Shown: one piece after another, positions 1 through 11,279 of the stretch
Layout of the letters: every line of letters begins with the position of its first letter
Numbering within the stretch: the stretch's first letter is position 1
Assembly: GCA_004172865.1 (NCBI GenBank)
Contig: SEBV01000008.1
Coordinates: 1-64,000 of the forward strand
From: Gammaproteobacteria bacterium
Lineage (GTDB): Bacteria; Pseudomonadota; Gammaproteobacteria; Pseudomonadales; Cellvibrionaceae
Reading direction: 5' to 3'
DNA length: 64,000 nt
Made by a program: the position numbers and the translations under genes
Notes under the pieces: generated by a model
What the model saw: only the letters and a program-made list of their open reading frames with translations
Told to the model about the DNA's origin: nothing
Databases searched by the model: none

Positions 1-205
1 TTTTTAATCAGCGAAATTTTTGAAAACTATTTTAGCTGCGCGAATGTGAACATATAAATTATTAAATTTATTCTTTGGTTTTTAATTAAAGATTAAAAAT
101 ATTTTACTTAGAATCAAAGAGTTGCGCAGACTTTGGACGACCAAAAATTTCGCTGGCACAGTAGTTGCGATAGCGTGTGCCCAAGACAATTTTTTGGAGA
201 ACCCA

Positions 206-3157
206 ATGAGCACCGATGTTGTTAAGACCGCCAATTTTTTTAATCGACCGAATAAATATTCAATTCCGTTTGCGGCAAATGCACTCGCGACTGTACTCAC
301 TAGTTTAATCGTTGTCGGGTCGTCATCAGCTTATGCTGCAGAAAATCGCAGTGTCGATGAAATTCAATCTGAAGTCGCACGCTTAAAAGAATTACTTAGT
401 CGAACCGAACAAGAATTGCAATCTGCAACATCAGGTAATGCTGCGATTGCAGAAAATAATGCTGTTAGCAACGATGCAGTCAACAACACTCAGCTTGTGC
501 AAAATACGGTTTCTGTTTCAACAAAAAATGAAGCTGAAGGAACGAGTAGCGATATTCAAGAAGTTCTTATTCGCGCAGAAAGAATTAAAACATTGAAAGC
601 CGTTCACGATGAACCTGCCTCAATTTCCGTAGTAACTGCAGATGATTTACATCTCGAACTCGCGTCAGATTATCAAGCAATTACCAAACGTCTTGCGAAC
701 GTTACTTTCAACCAATCAAACACGCGCGGTGCATCATTATCTATCCGTGGTATTGGAAAACGCGGTTTTGCTGAAGTACAAGATCCCAGTGTTTTAGTCG
801 CACTGGATGGTGTGAGTTTTGGCCTCACTGCATTAGGAAATTTTGATTTTTACGATATTGAAACTGTAGAAGCACAACGCGGCGTTACAGGAACTACCGG
901 CGGAAAAGGCGGTAGTGCAGGGCAAGTAAGTTACACAACTAAACGTCCATCGTTTACGCCAAGTGCAGAATTTTCTGTTACCTACGGTCAACGCAATACT
1001 GAAATATTAAGTGCCGCAGTAGGCGGCCCAATCATTGATGATTTGCTTGCATGGCGCGGTGCAATTTATGTCGATAAAGGTGATGGCTATTATAAAAATC
1101 AGTATGGCTACGACGACAACAACAATACATATTACAACCGCGCCCGTAACGCAGCCCGCATACAATTTTTATTAACGCCAACTTCAGACTTTAGCGCGCG
1201 TTTGAGTTTTGATTCTCAACCAAAAGCAACGCAGTTAGAAAACGGATTAACCTTTCGTCACGATCAACCTTTAACTTATGCTAACGGAACTTTAACCGAT
1301 CCGAACGGCACTACAGCTAGATCAAAACTCGCTGGTTTTACTAATGCGGCAGGCGTTTACACAGCGCCGAGAGCATGGTTCACCGAACGTCCATCGTCAG
1401 AAACTCCGGGGCGTAATTTTACGGCTGGCGATTATAACGTCGAGGACGGAAATGGCATCCTGGCGTCGAATGAATACCAAGGTCAGTATTTATCAACCAA
1501 AGGAACATCATTAGATTTAAATTGGGATTTCGATAATTTTAAAGTGAATTCTTTAACTGCGTATCGCGATTTTTATTTTGATGCACATAACGATGACGTA
1601 ACCAGTTTTGATATTAGTAAGCAAGGTGGCGGCAGCGTTATTTATGATCAATACAGTCAGGAAATTAGTATCAAATCCAAACCGGGCGGCGTGATCGAAT
1701 ATCAAGCTGGTTTGTACGCAATAAAAACCAAAGACGATGTACAAAGCAGAACTAGTTGGGGTTCAGATGCTGGTGCATGGAACGCATCAACAGTGCAATA
1801 CAACACACTTGAAAGAACTGCTGGCGTAAATCGCGGTGCAGGTTTGGCGCTGCTGAAAGATTCTTTGGAAGATGCTTACAAAAAAGCCGATATTTATGTT
1901 GATACACAAAGTAATGCTATCTACGGTTCATTGGATTGGCATGAAACTGAGAAAGCAACTTTAACAACTGGCCTTCGTGTTGGTACTGAAGATCGCAGCT
2001 CAAGAGACGTCAATTTATTATTAAATAATGGCAGCGGTGGCGCATTGAATCCTGTTTCAGTAAACGCTTTGCAACCAATCGCCTTAGGTGGATTTAACTC
2101 AACTGCAGCAGGACTACTCGGTACAAATTCTGTAACCCAATTAAACACGGCAGACAGTGTTGCCTACAAATATTATGGCGCAACAATTACGTCAACACCT
2201 GGCGCTGCTTACAATAGTTTAACATCGGAGCAGAAAGCTCAAGTGGCCGCAGCAAAAGCAATTCGTAACGCCGGCATCGGCTTGCTATATCCAAGCGTTA
2301 CCGATAACTACGAGGACACACTCTACACGGGAAATATCAGTCAAAGTTATAAATTCAGTGAAGAGTTGACTGCATACGGTACTTTGCAACACGGTGAAAA
2401 ATCGGGAACTGCATTTAATATTTCTGGTGTTAATGCGCCCGTAAAAGCGGAAAAAACAGATGCGATTGAATTAGGTATTAAAACGTTCCTGTTCGATAAC
2501 ACTTTCACTTTTAACGTAGATATTTACCGTTTAAATATTCATAACTATCAACAAGCTATTCGTGTACCCGATGTTTATCAAATCGCATTGAATCAATCAA
2601 ATGGAATTGAAACACCTGTTCCTCCGTACACGACTGCGCAAGGTAATTTAAGTAAAGTTATTGCTCAGGGTATCGAGTTTGATGGTATTTATTCTGGTAT
2701 AGATAATTTCACGTTCCGTTTTAGCGGCGCTTACAATGACGCTCACTACGCGGATTATCCGAATGCACCTTTGCCTGCTGAAGAAGCCTATAAGTCAGCG
2801 CAGGGAATTCTTTTCGTTGATCGTAGTGGTGAATCATTACCCGGTGCTCCGAAATATACATTTAACGTTGGTGCGCAATATCGTAAGCCAGTTGGAAACT
2901 ATGAAGTTCATAGCAGCGTAAATGCGGCTTACACAGGCAGTTACAATAATGGCGATGATTTTTCTACTTACACAAAAATCAAAGGTTATTGGATAACAGA
3001 TGTGTCCCTTGGTATCGCCGCTCCATCCAACAAATTTGATCTTAATCTTGTTGTAAAAAATATTACCGACGAAGCACCGCATGAAGAAGCATGGACGACA
3101 TACGAACCCTATATTTATCGTCGTTGGGTAGGTGTTGAATTTAGCGGAAAGTTTTAA
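206..3157 (+). CDS. TonB-dependent receptor (start moved to ATG at 206)
   Basis: Signal peptide, plug motifs (SISVVTADDL, LSIRGIG, VEAQRG), C-terminal beta-barrel ending in F; GGAG-type RBS before the ATG at 206. Confidence 0.9.
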   Translation: MSTDVVKTANFFNRPNKYSIPFAANALATVLTSLIVVGSSSAYAAENRSVDEIQSEVARLKELLSRTEQELQSATSGNAAIAENNAVSNDAVNNTQLVQNTVSVSTKNEAEGTSSDIQEVLIRAERIKTLKAVHDEPASISVVTADDLHLELASDYQAITKRLANVTFNQSNTRGASLSIRGIGKRGFAEVQDPSVLVALDGVSFGLTALGNFDFYDIETVEAQRGVTGTTGGKGGSAGQVSYTTKRPSFTPSAEFSVTYGQRNTEILSAAVGGPIIDDLLAWRGAIYVDKGDGYYKNQYGYDDNNNTYYNRARNAARIQFLLTPTSDFSARLSFDSQPKATQLENGLTFRHDQPLTYANGTLTDPNGTTARSKLAGFTNAAGVYTAPRAWFTERPSSETPGRNFTAGDYNVEDGNGILASNEYQGQYLSTKGTSLDLNWDFDNFKVNSLTAYRDFYFDAHNDDVTSFDISKQGGGSVIYDQYSQEISIKSKPGGVIEYQAGLYAIKTKDDVQSRTSWGSDAGAWNASTVQYNTLERTAGVNRGAGLALLKDSLEDAYKKADIYVDTQSNAIYGSLDWHETEKATLTTGLRVGTEDRSSRDVNLLLNNGSGGALNPVSVNALQPIALGGFNSTAAGLLGTNSVTQLNTADSVAYKYYGATITSTPGAAYNSLTSEQKAQVAAAKAIRNAGIGLLYPSVTDNYEDTLYTGNISQSYKFSEELTAYGTLQHGEKSGTAFNISGVNAPVKAEKTDAIELGIKTFLFDNTFTFNVDIYRLNIHNYQQAIRVPDVYQIALNQSNGIETPVPPYTTAQGNLSKVIAQGIEFDGIYSGIDNFTFRFSGAYNDAHYADYPNAPLPAEEAYKSAQGILFVDRSGESLPGAPKYTFNVGAQYRKPVGNYEVHSSVNAAYTGSYNNGDDFSTYTKIKGYWITDVSLGIAAPSNKFDLNLVVKNITDEAPHEEAWTTYEPYIYRRWVGVEFSGKF

Positions 3158-3194
3158 ATCGAGTTTTTAATTTTTAAGTAAATTGCAAGTTTTA

Positions 3195-3221
3195 AAAAGT
3201 CCCGGTCTTGTGCCGGGATTT
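3195..3221. terminator. stem-loop CCCGG-tcttgtg-CCGGG flanked by A/T tracts
   Basis: Inverted repeat after the TonB receptor stop. Confidence 0.6.
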
Positions 3222-3272
3222 TCTATTCATCACTTATAAAGTTGCTAACTAAAAATAATCAGCATTTATATT

Positions 3273-5183
3273 TTAGACTCCGGGCCCCGTAAAACCATCA
3301 ATATCTAACTGCAATAATTTTTCTTTCTCTGCATGTGAGTGAACACCTTCGGCAATCATTACCATGCCCAATGAGTGGCCGATTTTACATAGTCCAGATA
3401 AGAAATTTTGATTGCCGGGATTGCTATCAATATCGCGAACGATAGCGCCATCAACTTTTAAATAGTGCAGGCCTATATCTTGCAGTTCGCGAATTTTTGT
3501 AAATTCCAGACCGACATGTTCCAGGCCAATATGACAGCCAATTGCCCGCAGCGAATTAGTAAAGCTGCGTAGCTCAGCCATATGGCGCAAGGCGCAAGAC
3601 TCTGGAAATTCCAGCCATAAATTATTTGCTTTAGCTAAAGATTGGTTGAGTAACGAAAGCGCTTGCTCCCGGAAATTTGCATTGCATAAAGAATCCGCCG
3701 AAATATTGATGGCGACAGCTTTGTCTTTATCTAACATCTCTAATGCTGCGCGGATAACTTCCAAATCAATCGCAGGCATAATTCCGAGGCGCGCGGCCCA
3801 GGGCATAAAATAACCCGCCGGTTGCCAATCATCATCGAGCAGTAAACGCACGGGCGCTTCAAAATGTAATACTTCGCCGGTTTGATTGCGAACTGGGAAA
3901 TGGGCGAGTTGAATTTTTTTCAATTGCAGCGCGTGAGTAATTGTTTCTCGCCAATCGTTTAAGTTTCGGTGCGCGAGTGGTTGGTGATTATTATTGATGG
4001 TAATTAGTGCGCGGTTGCCTTTTATTTCCGCTTGCGCCAATGCGCCGTCCAATTTGTGTAAAAGTTCGTTGCGTTTTTCGCCGCTGTTATAGGTGCAGAT
4101 GGCAATGGGTAATTGAATATCCTTTAATTCATGGGTACTTAACTGCGTATTCAGCTGCTCGGAAAGTTCTGCACCAACCGTATCAACCGACGGATTGCCA
4201 GAAATAACCAATATAAAATCGCTGCCGTTCAAGCGTCCTGCATAGCTTCCGGGGTAACGTCCAATAAATTGATGTAACACGCCTGCAATTTGTAGGAGCG
4301 CATGATCTACCGCTGCGCGACCTAAATGATTATTTAATTCGGTAAGATTTAAAAAACGCATAATCGCTATTACACCGGAGCTGTCACTGTCATCACGGTT
4401 TAATTTACTTTCCAATAAATTAAGAAAGTGATTTCGATTGGGTAATTCTGTAAGCGAATCGAGTTGAGATTCGCGGCGTAATTTTTCCAATTGCTTGGTT
4501 TCTTTTTCAAGCATGGCTTTTACACTTTGTGAAAGTGTATTCATGGCACGCACAAGGCGTTGGAATTCAGTAGTTTTAGGTTCGTCGGATGTAACAAAAC
4601 GGCGTTCACCAATAGCTTCAGCTTGTTGGATAACAGTATTCAAGGGGCTCGAAATAAATTTCAAAATAAATGTACCAAAAATCCCACTTAAAATTGCCGC
4701 CACCACAAACCAGGTGAGTAATTGCGATGTGCTATTCCACAGCGCTTGCCACGCATAACGTGAATGACTTTTTATAGTGAGTGTGCCGAATTGCTGCCAG
4801 CCATTTTGTATTTGCGCTACGCCAGGTGCTGCATCAAAATTGACTAAATGCGTAAACCAGCTGGGCACGCTTGCAGGTGTTTTGTCGTTGGTATTTTCTT
4901 CGTAGCGACGCGATACCAAAATATTTTTTTGTGGATCTGCGAGCGTAATATATTCGTAGTGACCTGTATCAAATTGGGCGCTTATCAGTAGTTCTAAAGT
5001 GACTGGATCTTTTTCCATTTGCGATATGGAAAGTGCAAGCGAAGTAGCGTTATCCAGATTTTTTATGCGCAGTTGTTCTTCAAGATAACTTTTTGCAGAC
5101 ATGATGCTAATGGCAAAACTGCCACCCAATGCGAGCAGCAACATGACAATAATGCCAATCCATAATTGTTTTATTAACGACAT
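3273..5183 (-). CDS. lapD: LapD-like c-di-GMP receptor (periplasmic domain, HAMP, degenerate GGDEF and EAL)
   Basis: N-terminal TM and periplasmic domain; GGDEF position reads RLNGSDF and EAL position reads EAPVRL; adjacent to lapG. Confidence 0.85.
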   Translation of the reverse strand: MSLIKQLWIGIIVMLLLALGGSFAISIMSAKSYLEEQLRIKNLDNATSLALSISQMEKDPVTLELLISAQFDTGHYEYITLADPQKNILVSRRYEENTNDKTPASVPSWFTHLVNFDAAPGVAQIQNGWQQFGTLTIKSHSRYAWQALWNSTSQLLTWFVVAAILSGIFGTFILKFISSPLNTVIQQAEAIGERRFVTSDEPKTTEFQRLVRAMNTLSQSVKAMLEKETKQLEKLRRESQLDSLTELPNRNHFLNLLESKLNRDDSDSSGVIAIMRFLNLTELNNHLGRAAVDHALLQIAGVLHQFIGRYPGSYAGRLNGSDFILVISGNPSVDTVGAELSEQLNTQLSTHELKDIQLPIAICTYNSGEKRNELLHKLDGALAQAEIKGNRALITINNNHQPLAHRNLNDWRETITHALQLKKIQLAHFPVRNQTGEVLHFEAPVRLLLDDDWQPAGYFMPWAARLGIMPAIDLEVIRAALEMLDKDKAVAINISADSLCNANFREQALSLLNQSLAKANNLWLEFPESCALRHMAELRSFTNSLRAIGCHIGLEHVGLEFTKIRELQDIGLHYLKVDGAIVRDIDSNPGNQNFLSGLCKIGHSLGMVMIAEGVHSHAEKEKLLQLDIDGFTGPGV

Positions 5184-5196
5184 AATGATTCCACCT

Positions 5197-5916
5197 TTAA
5201 AAGCCTTCTTGTTTCATTCGTTCAAGCACGTCGCGCCAGCGCGATAAACGTGCAGTTGGATCAATTTGTAGTTGAGCCTGATTGCCAACCCATAAGCCAT
5301 CACTGTTAAAGCTAAAAACCGGATGCAGATCGGTACGTTTATCAGCGGTTTCAATTTGCGAAACCAGGCTGTCTAGAATTAAGGGAATTGAATCGGGTTG
5401 TTCATAATAACCAAGCACCATGTGCGCTTGGAAAACTTTACTGGTTGCACCACCGATTTGCGCTTTTACATAAATAAGTCGCAAATGTTCAACTGAAATT
5501 CCCAGGCGAATAAGTGAGAAATATTTTGCGATGGTGTAGTCCTCGCAATCGCCCGCGCCGCTACCTAATGTTTCAAGCGGCGTTGCCCAATAATCACTCA
5601 CTTTCCAATGAACAATGTCATCTTCAAAATGAATATTTTTATTAAAAAAATCATTAATGGCTTTTGTTTTTTCGGCAGTTGTATTGGTTTGGTTAGTATC
5701 AATTAAATGTTGCCATGCATGAAGTTTGTTAACTCCTGTAACTCCGAAGCGAGTTTGCATGCTTTTTTCAAGTTTATTTGGATCAAGCGCCGCGGCGCAA
5801 AAAACGCCGGATAATAAAATGCAGATGAACAAACACACACGCATAGGGCGTGTACAACTGGCGCGCAATACGCAAACCTTAGGTTCCGTATAATCTTTTA
5901 GCGAGGGTGGTAACAT
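5197..5916 (-). CDS. lapG: LapG-like periplasmic transglutaminase-like cysteine protease
   Basis: GAGDCEDYTIAKY and AHMVLGYY catalytic motifs; adjacent to lapD. Confidence 0.88.
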   Translation of the reverse strand: MLPPSLKDYTEPKVCVLRASCTRPMRVCLFICILLSGVFCAAALDPNKLEKSMQTRFGVTGVNKLHAWQHLIDTNQTNTTAEKTKAINDFFNKNIHFEDDIVHWKVSDYWATPLETLGSGAGDCEDYTIAKYFSLIRLGISVEHLRLIYVKAQIGGATSKVFQAHMVLGYYEQPDSIPLILDSLVSQIETADKRTDLHPVFSFNSDGLWVGNQAQLQIDPTARLSRWRDVLERMKQEGF

Positions 5917-6135
5917 TCAGTGGGTTGGGAACCTGAAATTATCGATGCTTGGAGTATAGCCAAGCTTTTTAAATAGGAAGGCTTTTATGGCATTGAATTT
6001 ATTGAGGAATTTTATGAGATAGCATTGTAAAACTACGAATGAGAGCAACCGCACCGAATAGGTTATGCAGAGCGCGTATATTGCGATGCGAACTTATTTG
6101 AGTGACAACTGGCAGTTAGGTTTAGGAGATAAGCA

Positions 6136-6705
6136 ATGCAAAAATTAGCACAAGTGGTTCTGGGTTTAGTGGTTGTGTGGGTGCTGTCGGGTTGCTCAAC
6201 CACGAAAGGTGTATCTCCTCAGGAAAAATGTCAGGCTGCCTTGGATATGCGCAGCCAGGTCCTCACCGAATTGTATAAATTGCAGCCCGATGCCAGAGCG
6301 CAAATCGCAGCGTCGCCCGGCTACGCCGTTTTTAGCAGCGCGAATGTAAGTGCCTTTTTCGCCAGTGTTGGCGGCGGTTATGGCGTTGTTGAAAACAAGC
6401 GCCTTAAAAAATCCATCTTCATGAAAATGGGTGAAGCTGGAGTAGGTGTGGGATTAGGTGTTAAAGATTTTCGCGCGGTATTTATTTTTAAAACCCAGGA
6501 GTCGTTGGAAACTTTTATCGATAACGGTTGGGAATTCGGCGGCCATGTGGATGCCGCCGCTAAAGCGGGCGATAAAGGTGGTGCGGTCGGCACGCAAGCT
6601 ATGCTTAACGGCGTGACGATTTATCAAATCACTGAGAGTGGGTTGGCGTTACAAGCTACTTTGAAAGGCACAAAGTTTTGGCAAGATGCGGAGCTTAATG
6701 AATAA
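6136..6705 (+). CDS. YSC84/SYLF-domain lipoprotein
   Basis: Lipobox VLSGC; SPGYAVFSS...GGGYGVVENK...GVGVGLGVKDFRAVFIF. Confidence 0.75.
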   Translation: MQKLAQVVLGLVVVWVLSGCSTTKGVSPQEKCQAALDMRSQVLTELYKLQPDARAQIAASPGYAVFSSANVSAFFASVGGGYGVVENKRLKKSIFMKMGEAGVGVGLGVKDFRAVFIFKTQESLETFIDNGWEFGGHVDAAAKAGDKGGAVGTQAMLNGVTIYQITESGLALQATLKGTKFWQDAELNE

Positions 6706-6725
6706 TATTTTTGTAGCCGGCGAAC

Positions 6726-6753
6726 AAAAACGGCAGCCAAGGCTGCCGTTTTT
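6726..6753. terminator. AAAAACGGCAGCC-AA-GGCTGCCGTTTTT bidirectional terminator
   Basis: Perfect inverted repeat between convergent genes. Confidence 0.85.
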
Positions 6754-6776
6754 ATTGAGTCAAGATTGCAATGAAA

Positions 6777-7502
6777 TCATTCAATATCCCAACTGATTAA
6801 TTCAAATTTATTGTCGTCTGCAACAATTGCCCAAGCTTTATCATGCCAATCGCCTAAAACAATTCTCTCGGCTGATTCGCCATCAATTTGCAATGGGTGA
6901 CGTGCAGGGCGATGCGTATGGCCGTGAATCAAGCGTTTAACATTTGCATCCTTCATGACTTGAACAACTTCGCTTTCAGTCACATCCAAAATATCTTCAG
7001 CTTTCAGGCTATTCATTTCCTGACTTTTTTCGCGCAATTGCGCAGCTAATATACGGCGCGCTGCGAGTGGCTGCGCAAGAATTTGTTGCTGCCATTGTGG
7101 AGAACGAACTTGCTTACGAAAGGCGATATATTGCTGGTCGCTGATGCAAAGCTGATCGCCGTGTAGGATAAGAGTAGGGTGCCCATACAGATCGATGATT
7201 GTTCCTTCATCAACCATTTTTGCACCGGCTCTTTCTGCAAAATTTTCGCCGAGCAAAAAATCCCTATTGCCATGCATTAAAAAAATGTCGGTACCGGAGT
7301 TACTTAATTTTTTTAATTCTTGCGCGACTTCAGTATTCAGCGCGCTATCGTCATCATCACCAATCCAGGCATCAAAAAAATCACCTAAAATGTAGAGCTT
7401 TTCAGCACCCACAGCTTGTGTGTGCAAAAAATCAAAAAACGCCCGCGTGATTTCCGGGCGCGATTCGTGAAGATGTAAATCTGAAATAAACAGAGTGCGC
7501 AT
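6777..7502 (-). CDS. lpxH: UDP-2,3-diacylglucosamine diphosphatase
   Basis: MRTLFISDLHLHESRPE, GDFFDAWIGDDD, HGNRDFLLG, HGHTHRPA metallophosphoesterase motifs. Confidence 0.93.
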   Translation of the reverse strand: MRTLFISDLHLHESRPEITRAFFDFLHTQAVGAEKLYILGDFFDAWIGDDDDSALNTEVAQELKKLSNSGTDIFLMHGNRDFLLGENFAERAGAKMVDEGTIIDLYGHPTLILHGDQLCISDQQYIAFRKQVRSPQWQQQILAQPLAARRILAAQLREKSQEMNSLKAEDILDVTESEVVQVMKDANVKRLIHGHTHRPARHPLQIDGESAERIVLGDWHDKAWAIVADDNKFELISWDIE

Positions 7503-7503
7503 T

Positions 7504-8028
7504 TTATTCTGCAGCAGCGTCGCTTTTAGCATCTTCACTTACAGTTACGTTTTGAATGATAACGGCTTCAACCGGAACGTCCTGGTGATGACCTTTGCTA
7601 CCCGTTTTCACGCCTTTGATTTTATTCACAACGTCCAAACCTGAAGTTACTTTACCGAACACGGCGTAACCCCAACCTTGATTATTTTTGCCGCTGTGAT
7701 TCAAAAAGTTGTTGTCTTTTACGTTAATAAAAAATTGTGCAGTTGCGCTGTGTGGGTCACCAGTACGTGCCATCGCAAGGCTACCAGTAACATTTTTTAA
7801 TCCGTTATCCGCCTCGTTTTGAATTGGCGCGTATTTTTCTTTTTTCTCACTCAAGTCTTCGGTCATTCCGCCGCCTTGAATCATAAAACCATCAATAACA
7901 CGGTGAAAAATTGTACCGTTGTAAAAACCTTCTTCAGCATATTTTTTAAAGTTAGCTGCTGTGTTTGGCGCTTTATCGAAATCCAGTTCTATAACTATGT
8001 CGCCGTAATTTGTATGTAGGGTAATCAT
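7504..8028 (-). CDS. ppiB: peptidyl-prolyl cis-trans isomerase, cyclophilin type
   Basis: [27 protein letters not shown]...[13 protein letters not shown]; start trimmed from 8100. Confidence 0.92.
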   Translation of the reverse strand: MITLHTNYGDIVIELDFDKAPNTAANFKKYAEEGFYNGTIFHRVIDGFMIQGGGMTEDLSEKKEKYAPIQNEADNGLKNVTGSLAMARTGDPHSATAQFFINVKDNNFLNHSGKNNQGWGYAVFGKVTSGLDVVNKIKGVKTGSKGHHQDVPVEAVIIQNVTVSEDAKSDAAAE

Positions 8029-8147
8029 GTAAAGCTCCTGAAGCAAAAGAATGACAAAAGTCGTAGGTCTAAAAAGCGGGTATGATACGCGTTCAATCAA
8101 GGTGAAGGAACTTTCCGTTAGCCTAAATAGTTAATTCAAATCGATAA

Positions 8148-8798
<651 letters not shown>

Positions 8799-8912
8799 TG
8801 GCGCATGATTTTTCATTATTTGATTATCCAAAATCTCGGACTAGAGTTTAAAGAGCCAGCGGCTTTCCTGAGTCAAGGCGCTGTGTTCCTCTAGTAGATT
8901 TTTGGTGATGAA

Positions 8913-9335
8913 ATGAGTGCGAGACAAGCAGGCTTTACTTTAATTGAATTGATCGCGGTTATTGTTATTTTGGGGATCTTGTCCGCAACGGCGCTTCCCA
9001 AGTTTATAGATTTAGCGCGCGAAGCTCGCATTGCAAAACTCGATGCTGCTGTGGGTGCCATGAATTCAGCGGCATCTATGACCTACGGCAAGTTTTTAGT
9101 GAACCCCGTATCGCCACAAATATTTGAGGGGTCAACTGTTACTTTTTTGTATGGCTATCCGGATGCAGCAAGCATTGCTGACGTTGCCGGTTTACTCGCG
9201 CCGGATTACATAACGTCGGTTGCAGGCGGAGTCATGACGGTCTCGGTAACGACTGATTGCACCGCGACTTACACCCAAGCCGCTTCGGCGATTTTGCCGC
9301 CTGTAATTGACGTTGAAACAATTACTGGCTGTTAA
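8913..9335 (+). CDS. type IV pilin/pseudopilin-like protein
   Basis: Prepilin motif AGFTLIELIAVIVILGILSATALPKF. Confidence 0.85.
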   Translation: MSARQAGFTLIELIAVIVILGILSATALPKFIDLAREARIAKLDAAVGAMNSAASMTYGKFLVNPVSPQIFEGSTVTFLYGYPDAASIADVAGLLAPDYITSVAGGVMTVSVTTDCTATYTQAASAILPPVIDVETITGC

Positions 9336-9404
9336 AAAATTTGATTTTTAATCCGAAAAAGCGTGAGCATCAATAACTCGCGCTTTTTTTATTGGAAATT
9401 TACT

Positions 9405-10091
9405 TTAGAACTCGGCGAGGCATTCCACTTCAATCTTGTGGCGCAAAATAGGGTGGGTAAGTTGAATGTGCTGTGCGTGTAGTAATAAGCGCGGTGCTTG
9501 CGCTTGAATATCCGGCGGTGAATAAAGCTGATCGCCCAACATAGGGTGACCAAGGCTAAGCATGTGAACACGCAGTTGGTGAGTGCGCCCGCTGACCGGT
9601 TCCAGTAAAACCCGCGTGCTATTTTGGATTTCATTGCGTTCTAATACCTGGTAGCGCGTATGCGCCGCTTTACCGCTTTCAAAACATACTTTCTGCAGTG
9701 GTCGATTAGGCCAATCGCAAATCAACGGCAGCTTTACTTCGCCCTCATCAGCTTCAACCAAACCTGAAACAACGGCCACATAACGTTTGTGAATGCCGCG
9801 CGCTTCAAATTGTTTGGTGAGAATTTTCAAGCTCATGTAATTGAGCGGAAACATCACTATGCCAGAAGTACCTTGATCCAAACGGTGCACAACCCGTGCA
9901 TTGGGATTAAATTTGAGTGCGCGATTAATCAGGCAGTCCTGCTTTTCCGGGCCTTTTCCTGGAACCGTGAGTAAGCCTGCAGGTTTGTTGCAGATCATCA
10001 GGTCGTCATCGAGATGCAAAATATTTAGGCCGGAATCGTTCATTAAAAAACTACTGGGGAGGAAAGGGCCGCGATTATCGCAAATCCACAC
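9405..10091 (-). CDS. RluA-family pseudouridine synthase
   Basis: NKPAGLLTVPG, RVVHRLDQGTSGIVMF, GRTHQLRVHM. Confidence 0.88.
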   Translation of the reverse strand: MWICDNRGPFLPSSFLMNDSGLNILHLDDDLMICNKPAGLLTVPGKGPEKQDCLINRALKFNPNARVVHRLDQGTSGIVMFPLNYMSLKILTKQFEARGIHKRYVAVVSGLVEADEGEVKLPLICDWPNRPLQKVCFESGKAAHTRYQVLERNEIQNSTRVLLEPVSGRTHQLRVHMLSLGHPMLGDQLYSPPDIQAQAPRLLLHAQHIQLTHPILRHKIEVECLAEF

Positions 10092-10168
10092 ATAAATTGC
10101 TAAACCGCTATTGGGATTGCCGAGCGGTTGTTGTTAAGCTTGCGCCCTCTGTTTTATTGAGCGTTTTT

Positions 10169-11170
10169 ATGTCCGACTTTCCATCTCATCCGTACCCTTG
10201 GCAGCTGCAAGAGTGGCAACAGCTAAACCAGCAGATATCCGCCAAAAAGCTTCCGCACGCGTTGATGTTTGCTGGTGCTAAAGGTATCGGCAAGCGCCAT
10301 TTGGCTGAAGCGCTTGCGCAGTTGTTGCTGTGTTTATCACCCATTGAAGGCACGCCTTGCGGTAAATGTCGCGGTTGCATGCTGAATAAAGTGCAAAATC
10401 ATCCCGATTTCATTGTGATTTCGCCGGAAGAAGGTGCTAAAGCCATTAAGGTCGATCAGGTGCGAGCGCTTATCGAAGATTTGGGGAAAACCGCGCAACA
10501 AGGCGGTTATAAAGTCGTCGTGCTTGAGCCCGCTGAAGCTATGAACGCCAATGCGGCCAACGCCTTGCTCAAATCTCTCGAAGAACCGGCAGCCAATACG
10601 CTATTGATTTTAGTGTGCCATACGCCCAGCGCGGTGTTGCCGACGATTCGCAGCCGCTGCCAAATGCGCTTATTGGCGACGCCCAACCCCGAGCAAGTTA
10701 TTCATTGGCTTAAGCCTTTGATGGTCGGCAGCAACATTCCGGTCGAAAAGCTTATGGATGCCGCTGGCGGCGCGCCTTTGACGGCTTTATCCTATCTAGA
10801 GGGCGATGCTTTGGAGCGTCGGGATGCTTGGCTTCTAAATCTAGTACGTTTAAGCACCGGCCAAATTTCAGCGATTGAAGTCGCCGCGCAATGGCAAAAG
10901 GACGATGTGATCACCTTGGTGGAATGGTTTTTGGTGTGGCTACATTCAGTGATGCGGTGGCAAGTCGGGGCAGAGCAACTGCTGATTAATCAATTACCGC
11001 AGGATTTACGGGACCGTCTCGCAAAAGTATCGTCTGCACTGTTGCATCGATACGTCGAAAAAATCCTGATATCCAAACGTCAATTGCTCGGTAACTCCAA
11101 CCCGAACAAACAATTATTGCTCGAAGAAGTATTGCTGGATTGGGGCGCTCTTCTGCGCAGCGCTAAATAG
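10169..11170 (+). CDS. holB: DNA polymerase III subunit delta'
   Basis: HALMFAGAKGIGKRHLAEAL, CGKCRGC zinc cluster, NALLKSLEEPA; start at MSDFPSHPYPW. Confidence 0.9.
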   Translation: MSDFPSHPYPWQLQEWQQLNQQISAKKLPHALMFAGAKGIGKRHLAEALAQLLLCLSPIEGTPCGKCRGCMLNKVQNHPDFIVISPEEGAKAIKVDQVRALIEDLGKTAQQGGYKVVVLEPAEAMNANAANALLKSLEEPAANTLLILVCHTPSAVLPTIRSRCQMRLLATPNPEQVIHWLKPLMVGSNIPVEKLMDAAGGAPLTALSYLEGDALERRDAWLLNLVRLSTGQISAIEVAAQWQKDDVITLVEWFLVWLHSVMRWQVGAEQLLINQLPQDLRDRLAKVSSALLHRYVEKILISKRQLLGNSNPNKQLLLEEVLLDWGALLRSAK

Positions 11171-11279
11171 ACGTCAGGTATAAATAGTTCAGAAGTGCCA
11201 AATAGTACGGCACATCTCGCTAGACACGTCTAGACTAATACATTATGTTTCAGTCCATTGAATTCAGACGGATTACCTT

